Positions 50,679-57,905 of a DNA stretch of 64,000 nt are shown here, piece after piece (position 1 is the stretch's first letter; every line of letters starts with the position of its first letter). Source of the stretch: Mycobacterium sp. Its GTDB lineage: Bacteria > Actinomycetota > Actinomycetes > Mycobacteriales > Mycobacteriaceae. The notes beneath the pieces were generated by a model. That model did no database searches, was not told the origin of the DNA, and saw only the letters and a program-made list of their open reading frames with translations. The DNA lies in assembly GCA_020438865.1 (NCBI GenBank), contig JAGQTU010000003.1, forward strand, positions 62,001 through 126,000. Reading direction: 5' to 3'. The translations under genes and the position numbers were made by a program.

Positions 50679-52535
50679 ATGACCAGCGTGGGCGCGGCGG
50701 CGACTGAGGCCGCCCGCAACGCCTTCGCCCGGGGCCTTCTGGCCTCCGGGGTGTCGGTGAACGGGCTGATGGCAAGCAACAACCCGGAGGCGGCGTCGCG
50801 GCTGTTCAGCCAGGCGACCGAACTCGACCCCGGCATGTGCGATGCGTGGCTGGCCCGCGTGGTGGCCGGGGACGACAGTGTCGCAGCATTGCAGGGCGCA
50901 TGGCAGTCCCGGGAGACCCTGGGGTGGGAGACCCGCCGGTTATCGGTGCCGGCCGCGCAGTTCTGCGCCAGGGTCTCCGACGGCTTGTTCGTCCTTTTGG
51001 AAGTCACCTCGCAAAGCAGCCTGGGTGCGGCGCTGGCGGTCGCGTTGGCTCGCGAAGGCCGCTACCGCGAGGCCGACACCTTGCTCAAGCAGGTCCGCCC
51101 CGGCGACCCTTTTGACGCCGATCTGCACACCTACGCCGAGGGTGTTCTGCATTTCCGCACCCAGCGGTGGCCGGATGTGTTGCGCCTGTTTGCCGCCGAT
51201 AAGCGTTGGCGCAAGCCGGTTTACGGCGCGGCGGCAACGGCGATGGCGACTACCGCCTTGGCCTCATTGGGAGTGTTCGAGGATGCGTTTCGCCGCGCGA
51301 AGGACACCGTGGATGTCGACTTGGTACCGTCCGCGACCACGATCGCGCTCTACACCCAGGCGATGTGCCTGCGGCACCTGGGCAAGGCTGAGGAAGCCAA
51401 CCAGCTGCTGCGGCGGGTGTATTCGCGGGATGCGAAGTTCACCCCGGCCCGGGAGGCCCTTGATGATCCCGGCCGTCGACTGGTGCTGACCAACCCCGAA
51501 ACCATTGAGGCGCGCACCGACCCCTGGGATGCCGATTCCGCGCCGAACCCCAAGCAGGCTGAAGCGGCCAAGAATGCGGTGGAGGCCAACCGATTCCTGG
51601 CTGAAGGAGAAGCGGAGCTGGAAGCCATGCTCGGCATGGAGCAGGCCAAAAAGCAAGTCAAGATGATCCGGGCCACCACGAAGGTCAACGCCGCCCGCGA
51701 GAAGGTCGGCTTGCCGGTCTCGGTGACCTCCCGGCACACACTGCTGGTGGGTCCGCCCGGATGCGGCAAGACCACGGTGGCCCGATCGTTGACCAAACAA
51801 CTGTGCGGCCTGGGGGTGCTTCGTCGCCCGACGGTGGAGGAGACCAATAAGTCCCGCCTCATCGGTGAGCACCTCGGGGAGACGGAAAATGCCACGCGTG
51901 CATTGCTGGAAGGGGCTCTCGGCGGCGCGGTGTTCATCGACGAGATGCACAACCTCCACGACCCGGGCTATTCCAAGGGAGATCCCTACGGCACGGCGAT
52001 CATCGAAACCCTGCTGCCGTTCATGGAGAACCACCGCGACGATCTAGTGGTGTTCGGCGCCGGGTACCCCAAGGCGATGGAGCGCATGCTGACGGCCAAC
52101 CAGGGGTTGCGCCGCCGGTTCGCGACGACGATCGTCTTTGAGTCCTACAACCCCGACGAACTCTGGAAGCTGACCGCGTTGATGGCGGCGCAGGATGAGG
52201 ACATCGTCGATCCCGAGGCCGAAGCTGTGCTGCTGCCGGCGTTCTCGCACTACTACAACGAGGAGTCGCTGACACCCGAAGGTGACGTGATCCGCGGTAT
52301 CGACTGGCTGGGCAACGCCGGCTTCGTGCGCAATGTCATCGAGAAGGCCCGCGACCACCGCAACGCTCGACTCTACGAAGGCGACGATCTTGACGCCCTG
52401 TTGTCGGCCGAGGAGGTCGATCTTAACGACGAAGCCCTGATCCGACGCCTCCGCGAGTTGACTGCTGCAGACTTCGCTGAAGGGTTGGCCTCAGCGGTGG
52501 CCGACGCCAAGAACCGTCCACAAGAAGCCCTCTGA
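50679..52535 (+). CDS. eccA: EccA, AAA+ ESX cytosolic ATPase
   Basis: 618 residues from ATG 50679; ATG 50673 is in frame but lies directly on the GGGGAGAGG ribosome site. The N-terminal 290 residues are TPR-like helical repeats. The AAA+ motor (CbxX/CfqX type) has GPPGCGKTT (about 357) and AVFIDEMH (about 417). EccA is thought to release EspG from PE/PPE substrates. It closes the ESX locus; the following 206 bp hold no gene. Confidence 0.95.
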   Translation: MTSVGAAATEAARNAFARGLLASGVSVNGLMASNNPEAASRLFSQATELDPGMCDAWLARVVAGDDSVAALQGAWQSRETLGWETRRLSVPAAQFCARVSDGLFVLLEVTSQSSLGAALAVALAREGRYREADTLLKQVRPGDPFDADLHTYAEGVLHFRTQRWPDVLRLFAADKRWRKPVYGAAATAMATTALASLGVFEDAFRRAKDTVDVDLVPSATTIALYTQAMCLRHLGKAEEANQLLRRVYSRDAKFTPAREALDDPGRRLVLTNPETIEARTDPWDADSAPNPKQAEAAKNAVEANRFLAEGEAELEAMLGMEQAKKQVKMIRATTKVNAAREKVGLPVSVTSRHTLLVGPPGCGKTTVARSLTKQLCGLGVLRRPTVEETNKSRLIGEHLGETENATRALLEGALGGAVFIDEMHNLHDPGYSKGDPYGTAIIETLLPFMENHRDDLVVFGAGYPKAMERMLTANQGLRRRFATTIVFESYNPDELWKLTALMAAQDEDIVDPEAEAVLLPAFSHYYNEESLTPEGDVIRGIDWLGNAGFVRNVIEKARDHRNARLYEGDDLDALLSAEEVDLNDEALIRRLRELTAADFAEGLASAVADAKNRPQEAL

Positions 52536-52741
52536 CCGGGACGTCTTCGAATACCTGACTAAAACCCTGGCGAGGCGCGATTTCAGCGGTTTCTTGGACG
52601 TCCTGGTGCCGTGGTCGGCGTCGCGACGGTGGGCGTCGTGTAGTCGAGTCCGGCGGGTGCGAGTGTATCGGGCATGACAATGGCCACGCGACGCGTGGGC
52701 GTCCGTGGGCAGCCTGGGGCCGTTCGTTGTGGTGGCCGGCG

Positions 52742-54163
52742 TTAGGCTGCTCGCTCGTCGGGGTGTCGTCGTCGGTGCAGGTAGGCTGCGATTGCGTTGC
52801 GGCCCAAAGCGAATCCGAGCATCACGGTGAGCTGACGGACGGCGGTGTAGGCGATCATGCGCCCGCCGTAGAGGGTGCGGTCGAGGGTGTTGTTCAAGCT
52901 TTCGGAGTCTTCGCGCCAGCCATAGCAGCGGTCGTAGACGCTGTCGCCGTCGTCGGTTTTGATGTGCTGGCGCAGGTGCTCGGCCCGGTTGTAGCCGCGC
53001 TTGCGGTCGCCGTCGGTGGTGTCGATGCGCTGGCGGTGCACGGTGCCACATGAGGGAGTTGCGAACTCGATGTACCAGCGGTGGCTGCCGTCGGCGTTGC
53101 GGCGGGAGAAGATCTTGCCGACCGGGCACGCCTGCAGGTGCTTTTCTCCGGTGTCGAGGATCTGGCGCTCGCAAATACGGCCATCTTCGGTCCACAGGTC
53201 GTGCACCTCGCCGCATGGACAGGCAAGGGGTGCGAGCGCGGCGGGTTTGCGGGTGCCGTCATGGATCGGTGAGAGGACGGAGAGGCCGCGTTTCATGGCG
53301 TGGTCGATGTGGGTGCCGCGGAACGCGCCGTCGTAGCACACCCCGTCGCAGCGGACGTCGGGGTCGGCGACGACGCGGTCGATCATGTCGATGGCGACGC
53401 GGGCTTCGCCGCCGTAGCCTTTGCCGGCGGGCACGGGTGCGATGTCGAGGATGACGCGGTTGTTGCGGATGGTGTCCGGGCGGGTGGCGAGCATGGCGAA
53501 CTTGATGCCGTAGCGGAACTCGCTGTCCTCCTCGCCGTTTTGCACTTCGATGCCGGCGTGGATGCGGCGTCCGCCCTGTTCGGCCCACCGGTCGGCGGTG
53601 GCCTTACGCACTGGTGCGGCCACCACAGTGCCATCGCCCACGACGAATTGCCCACGGGCGGGGTTGGTGTGCGAGACAGGCGCGGTGTGGGCCAGGCACC
53701 CGAGTTCAGTGGCCAGCCGGCGGGCGAGCGGCCGAAACGCGTTGAGCAGCTCGTTGGCGTGGTCGTCGAGCAACCGTTGGGCGTAGTTGTGGTGCCAGCG
53801 CTGCGGTGGACGTCGGGGTGGTCTTGGTGCGCTGTGGGTTGCGGCGTGGTGGCGGATGGTGCGCCAGTAGGCGGGGTGGGCCATGGCGCGGGCGGCCTTG
53901 CTGTGTGAGCCGAGCACCCCGGCTAGCGCCTTGTGCAGCACGTGCACCCACGGCGGGTAGTGCGGGCGTCGGCCCGGAGTTCCCGCCTCGTGGACGGGAA
54001 GGATCGCGGCGAGTTGATAGATGACCTCGTGGGAGGCGACGGCTTCGATGGTGTCGATCTCGAGCAGTGTGAGGTCCACGGGGGTTTCGAGCTTGTGCAG
54101 CCGGCGCTGCTCGATGCGCTCGGCCCCATAAGCCGGCGTCGGCGCGGCGCTGCCGTGTTTCAT
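52742..54163 (-). CDS. DDE-type transposase
   Basis: 473 residues from ATG 54163. Likely catalytic residues are Asp177 (VVGDGTVV), Asp278 (VCYDGAFRG) and a Glu in WREDSESLNN (418 or 421), spaced as in RNase H-fold transposases. A CxC zinc-binding insert (ACPCGEVH) and basic ends are present. It resembles IS1182/IS1380-type enzymes in motif style, but I cannot place it in a named family. Translation is coupled to the upstream recombinase-like gene. Confidence 0.7.
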   Translation of the reverse strand: MKHGSAAPTPAYGAERIEQRRLHKLETPVDLTLLEIDTIEAVASHEVIYQLAAILPVHEAGTPGRRPHYPPWVHVLHKALAGVLGSHSKAARAMAHPAYWRTIRHHAATHSAPRPPRRPPQRWHHNYAQRLLDDHANELLNAFRPLARRLATELGCLAHTAPVSHTNPARGQFVVGDGTVVAAPVRKATADRWAEQGGRRIHAGIEVQNGEEDSEFRYGIKFAMLATRPDTIRNNRVILDIAPVPAGKGYGGEARVAIDMIDRVVADPDVRCDGVCYDGAFRGTHIDHAMKRGLSVLSPIHDGTRKPAALAPLACPCGEVHDLWTEDGRICERQILDTGEKHLQACPVGKIFSRRNADGSHRWYIEFATPSCGTVHRQRIDTTDGDRKRGYNRAEHLRQHIKTDDGDSVYDRCYGWREDSESLNNTLDRTLYGGRMIAYTAVRQLTVMLGFALGRNAIAAYLHRRRHPDERAA

Positions 54164-55113
54164 GGTGCGCCGCCCGGGTCGTGCCAGGTGTAGCCGATGA
54201 GGGCGGCGGTGGTGTCCAGCGAGGGTGAGCCGATGAGGTGGGCGGCGTCTTCGATGCGGCCGGTGCGGTCGAATTCGCGGCGTGCGGCGTAGGCGGTCAG
54301 CGAGGTGGGGCGTATCCCGTTGTCGTCGGATAGTCCGGCGCGGGTGAGGATGTCGCGCACGGTGACGCACACGCGGGCTTGTTTGTGGGCGTTGCTGCCG
54401 TGTGCGCCGGTGCACAGCATTGGCGGGTGAGCGCCGCCAGGGAGTGGGTCGGTGAGGTGGGCGGCGCGTTCGGTGAGCACCCGCACCGACCAGCTGTCGA
54501 GCCGCAGTATCCGGGGGCGATGCTTGCTCGACCCGTGCGCCCACACCGTCGCGGCCTGCGGGTCGATGTCGGCGGCGCTGATGTGGCCCAGCTCGGCGGT
54601 GTGCGCGCCCGCGAGCAGCAGCGCGGCGGTGGCGGCGTGCCGGGTTGGGGTGGCGTGTTCGGAGAACAGCCGCACGAGTGCGGCTTCGTCATCAGACAGG
54701 GGTCGCTGCGCTGACGATGTGCGGGCGGGGACGTCGATGTCGGTGGTGGGGTCATCGAGGGTGAGCTGCAGCCGGCGGGCGGTGCGGTAGAACGCGCGCA
54801 GCGCGGCGCGTCGGTTGTGCATGGTCGCCACCGCCGCCTGCGACACGATGCCGTGTCGGGTGCGGCCTTTGGCGGCAACGAATTTCGCGACCAGCCCTGG
54901 ATCGACGTCGGCCAGGGTACTGACGTCGTGCGCGGCGGCGTAGCGGGCGAACCGCCGGATCAGCAACCCGAACTTGTCGAGGGTCTGTGCTGCCAGCACT
55001 CCGTCGCCGATCCAGGCGCCGGTCACGGCCGCCACCGCGGCGCTCAAGCTGTCGTCAGCCATGGCCGGCCCCCAGCCCAGCGGCAACAGCAACTGCCCGC
55101 CGGCGGTTACCAT
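54160..55113 (-). CDS. Tyrosine-recombinase-like protein with degenerate active site
   Basis: 317 residues from ATG 55113. An N-terminal SAM-like helical domain (about 25-115) precedes a C-terminal integrase-fold domain. The first catalytic Arg is replaced (His171 in AGAHTAELGHI) and box II lacks HxxR (TSLTAYAARREF), although Lys/Arg at 197-199 and a terminal Tyr308 (GYTW) remain. It may bind DNA without cleaving it, acting as a partner of the coupled transposase. It overlaps that gene by 4 bp. Confidence 0.65.
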   Translation of the reverse strand: MVTAGGQLLLPLGWGPAMADDSLSAAVAAVTGAWIGDGVLAAQTLDKFGLLIRRFARYAAAHDVSTLADVDPGLVAKFVAAKGRTRHGIVSQAAVATMHNRRAALRAFYRTARRLQLTLDDPTTDIDVPARTSSAQRPLSDDEAALVRLFSEHATPTRHAATAALLLAGAHTAELGHISAADIDPQAATVWAHGSSKHRPRILRLDSWSVRVLTERAAHLTDPLPGGAHPPMLCTGAHGSNAHKQARVCVTVRDILTRAGLSDDNGIRPTSLTAYAARREFDRTGRIEDAAHLIGSPSLDTTAALIGYTWHDPGGAP

Positions 55114-55148
55114 GATTTGGCGCCTTTGATAGTCGGTTGTTCATGCCG

Positions 55149-55193
55149 CCCCTCTCCGTATCGGTGCATGTATGCACCACTTGACCAGAGGGG
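55149..55193. promoter_or_regulatory. Nested palindrome between divergent recombinase and HTH genes
   Basis: GGTGCAT-GT-ATGCACC (55163-55178) is a perfect palindrome. Around it CCCCTCT (55149-55155) and AGAGGGG (55187-55193) are also reverse complements. It lies between starts at 55113 (minus) and 55242 (plus) and is a likely operator for the HTH protein encoded at 55242. Confidence 0.5.
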
Positions 55194-55241
55194 TCTGACA
55201 GGTTGCCCATCCGCGGCGGGGCTGCGGGATAGGGTGGGCCT

Positions 55242-55598
55242 ATGCCGCGCAGCAACGGCGACAAGCCGCCGATCAGCTACGTGCTCCGTGGTAGTTGGCC
55301 GACCGCCGACATGACACCCGATGCCCCCCCGTCGGCGGCCGCCGCGCAACACCTGGCCCGCACGCTGAGGGCGGCGATGGCCGAGACCGCGACCGGTCAG
55401 CGGGCACTGGCCGTGGCCAGCGGGGTTGCACACACCACCATCGGACGCATCCTGGCGGGCACCGTCTTGTGCGACATCGGCTCGCTGGCTCGCCTGGAAC
55501 ACGCCGTGGGCCAGCGGCTGTGGCCCGAACACCCCGACGTCGCCACCCACCGGCGCTCCGACCGTAAACCGACCGCCCACCATCGCGATGCCGTCTGA
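55242..55598 (+). CDS. XRE-like HTH regulator
   Basis: 118 residues from ATG 55242. The central part (TGQRALAVASGVAHTTIGRILAG, residues about 50-75) is a helix-turn-helix of the XRE type; the ends are Pro/Arg-rich. Divergent from the recombinase/transposase pair across the nested palindrome, it probably represses that pair. Confidence 0.7.
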   Translation: MPRSNGDKPPISYVLRGSWPTADMTPDAPPSAAAAQHLARTLRAAMAETATGQRALAVASGVAHTTIGRILAGTVLCDIGSLARLEHAVGQRLWPEHPDVATHRRSDRKPTAHHRDAV

Positions 55599-55660
55599 CA
55601 CATGAGGCAGGTTACAGCAGTGTCATTTGGTTGTGCCGTAACCGAAACCGCGTGTTGCGC

Positions 55661-55689
55661 TTGACTCGTGTTCCACGCGCCGCAACAAT
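55661..55689 (+). promoter_or_regulatory. Candidate promoter for the 55744 operon
   Basis: TTGACT (55661-55666), a 17-bp spacer and AACAAT (55684-55689). A GC-alternating palindromic stretch of CGCGCG units follows before the start at 55744. Confidence 0.35.
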
Positions 55690-55743
55690 GGGTCTCGCGC
55701 GCGCACGCGCGCGTCAGCGTAACCGGGGAGTGGGTGTGAGGCC

Positions 55744-56349
55744 ATGGCCAAGACCAGCAAGTCGCTGATCGACCTGATCGAGATCGCCGCCACACGGCAC
55801 GACGGGGCGTCCGGACGCCGCCTGGCCGAGCTAGCACAGCGCGCCGGCCACGATATCTCGCATGCCACGCTGAATCGGCTGCGGCAGGGCACCTACGCCA
55901 CCCGCCCGTCGGATGCGTCGATTCGGGCGATCGCGTATCTGGCCGACGTGTCGGAGAACGTCGCGTTCGCAGCGGCGGGGGTGAGCGCCCCGGCTGCTGT
56001 GGTGTATCAGGCTCCGGCCGAGGCGCAGCGGATGACGACCCGACAGCGCAAGGCGCTCGACGAGCTGATCCGCGCGTTCGCCGCCGGCGACACACCGGCA
56101 CCGGGCGCGGGGCTCGACTTTGGCCGGCTGCTGGCCGCGCGGGAGCGTCTCACTACCGCGTTGACCGCCGCGGGTGAGCACGTCGCGGCCGACCGGCTGG
56201 TCGAAGCGGCGCGCGAGGCGGTGGCCGGCATCGACGAGGTGATCGACGCCGTGTTCGCCGCCGCGAGCGACCAGGACCCCGCCGACGATGGATCGCTGAC
56301 GGATTTCACGGGATTGAGCACGGATCACCCCGTCCGCGCGGTCGGATAG
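55744..56349 (+). CDS. XRE-type HTH regulator of an accessory module
   Basis: 201 residues. Residues about 8-80 carry a helix-turn-helix (SGRRLAELAQRAGHDISHAT, then LNRLRQGTYATRPSDASIRA) of the type found on phages and mobile islands, followed by SENVAFAAAGV. The C-terminal half is helical. It is first of three same-strand genes and is the likely regulator of the two unfamiliar genes that follow. Confidence 0.75.
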   Translation: MAKTSKSLIDLIEIAATRHDGASGRRLAELAQRAGHDISHATLNRLRQGTYATRPSDASIRAIAYLADVSENVAFAAAGVSAPAAVVYQAPAEAQRMTTRQRKALDELIRAFAAGDTPAPGAGLDFGRLLAARERLTTALTAAGEHVAADRLVEAAREAVAGIDEVIDAVFAAASDQDPADDGSLTDFTGLSTDHPVRAVG

Positions 56350-56383
56350 AGGCAACAGGCCGCGCGGCAGGAGGGGCAATGGT

Positions 56384-56932
56384 GTGATTCCGGAGTTGGA
56401 CCCATCCGGTGGGCTACTGCCGCCCGGCCGCTACCGGGCCAGCCGGGCCGAGGTATACGAGCGATTCGTCAACGGGCGCGGCGAGCACCGCCAGCGGGTA
56501 TGGCGGGACTGGGAGTCGGCGACGAGCCTGTTGGGCCGCCACGTGCACGTCAACGCCTGCTGGCTCTACGGGCGGTTCCTGTCCGATGAGCCCGAACCTG
56601 AGGTGGTGTCGTGTGTGTATTGGGCCGAGGACCTGGAGTTGTCCAAAGCCCACCTGGACCCGGCCAGCGCCAACATCCTGCGGGCGTTCGCCCAGCGCGC
56701 GACGCTGCGTCGCGTTGTCGGAGTGCGGGTGGATACTTCTGTCGTCGCCTGGCACTGCCAACCCGACACCGAAATCGAGGACCGCTACCTGCCCCCGTAT
56801 TGGGAGCGACGAGGCCGGGTCGATGATTACCTGCAGCGAATGCGTTCTGGCCCAACAGGTTCGCCCCCGGCGCGCCCGGACGCGCTGCCACGCTGCGGAT
56901 ATGTGGAGGTGATCGTCGATGACTACCAGTGA
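56384..56932 (+). CDS. Possible DUF6932-like (nucleotidyltransferase-fold) protein
   Basis: 182 residues from GTG 56384 with CAGGAGGGG upstream. The start (GGLLPPGRYRASRAEVYERF) matches the LPPGxH...EVxxRF opening I associate with DUF6932 proteins. The segment ACWLYGRFLSDEPEPEVVSC sits where GSF...DxD would be in nucleotidyltransferases, but Ser and both Asp are missing. It may be a non-catalytic member or a different fold. It overlaps the next gene by 14 bp, so the two are coupled. Confidence 0.5.
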   Translation: MIPELDPSGGLLPPGRYRASRAEVYERFVNGRGEHRQRVWRDWESATSLLGRHVHVNACWLYGRFLSDEPEPEVVSCVYWAEDLELSKAHLDPASANILRAFAQRATLRRVVGVRVDTSVVAWHCQPDTEIEDRYLPPYWERRGRVDDYLQRMRSGPTGSPPARPDALPRCGYVEVIVDDYQ

Positions 56933-57905
56933 GGATGACATCGACCGGATGCAGGCGGCGATCCTGGCGGCGATGACCGACGACGACACACCAGCCTGGA
57001 CTACGCCCGATGACTTGTCTCGCATCAGCGTCGAGGCCCTGATCGCCGACGACACCCTGGGGCGAACGTTGCCGTCGCGTGGCAGCATCCGCCTCAGCGG
57101 CGACGGCGTCACCGGGGCGTCGGCGCGGGTGTCCGAGGTCGCCCGGGTGATGGCCGGATTTCAACGCCTGGCCACCGCGGTCGGGGCTGCCCACCAGGGT
57201 GATAAGGCGCTGGGACGCCAACCCAACGCCGAGGTGCGCCGCCGCACCGACTTGCTGTTGCGAGCCTCACCCGGGCCCGGATCGATCATTTTGACCCTCA
57301 CCCCGGCAACCTCACCGATCACCGAAACCGGCCACGGCGACGGCAAGGTCGGCATGTTCGCCGAACTGGAAACCGACGATCAGTTGCTCGACACCGCGAT
57401 CGGCGCGGCCATCGAGGTGTTCGCCGCCGGCAACGACATCGGGCCCAGCCCGGCACAATCGCGGTTCGTCCAACAGCTCGCCGAGATGGGCCCGCGTACC
57501 GCCTCAGCGGTACGCGACTTGTCCAAAACACTGGACCGTGCCGGATTCGACGTCGACATCGACTGGCAGCAGCCATTCCGCGCCACCCGCCGCGTCACCG
57601 TGTCGGCAACGGCCGCCGCCTACATCGCCGCCACCGTCGAAAACGCCAACCTCGACGAACAACCCGTCCAAATTACCGGCGAATACCTCACCGTCAGCGC
57701 CGTCTCCTCCTGGCTCATCCAACAAGACGACGGAGACACCGTCACCGTGAAGCTCGGAGAAATCAACAAAGACGACACACGCGGACTCGCTGTGGGTGAC
57801 CGAGTCCGTATCGACGCGCTGATGAAAGTCGAAACCACCCCCGGCGGTGCGGTCAAAACCACCTACACCGCCCACGCGGTTCACCGCCTCGGTAATCCTG
57901 GGTGA
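56919..57905 (+). CDS. Unknown 328-residue partner protein
   Basis: 328 residues starting inside the previous gene. The N-terminal part has acidic helices (SEDDIDRMQAAILAAMTDDD). The middle is helical/strand (VSEVARVMAGFQRLATAVG, then SIILTLTPATSP). The last 80 residues are beta-rich (ITGEYLTVSAVSSWLIQQ, VKLGEINKDD, TYTAHAVHRL), like a small beta-barrel. No enzyme motif is seen. With the DUF6932-like gene and HTH gene it forms a three-gene module that may be a toxin-antitoxin or defence unit. Confidence 0.55.
   Translation: MTTSEDDIDRMQAAILAAMTDDDTPAWTTPDDLSRISVEALIADDTLGRTLPSRGSIRLSGDGVTGASARVSEVARVMAGFQRLATAVGAAHQGDKALGRQPNAEVRRRTDLLLRASPGPGSIILTLTPATSPITETGHGDGKVGMFAELETDDQLLDTAIGAAIEVFAAGNDIGPSPAQSRFVQQLAEMGPRTASAVRDLSKTLDRAGFDVDIDWQQPFRATRRVTVSATAAAYIAATVENANLDEQPVQITGEYLTVSAVSSWLIQQDDGDTVTVKLGEINKDDTRGLAVGDRVRIDALMKVETTPGGAVKTTYTAHAVHRLGNPG

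Larger units (their letters stand above)
52742..55113 (-). mobile_element. Two-gene transposition/recombination unit
   Basis: A tyrosine-recombinase-like gene (54160-55113) and a DDE transposase gene (52742-54163) overlap by ATGA on the minus strand, directly after the ESX locus. I could not find terminal inverted repeats or target duplications, so the boundaries are those of the genes only. The element may extend to the regulators and two-gene module up to 57905. Confidence 0.6.

Noticed and set aside
52536-52741. GGACGTC repeats after eccA as a terminal repeat of the mobile unit
   Set aside because: Only two short copies, in the same orientation, with no counterpart found at the other side of the unit.
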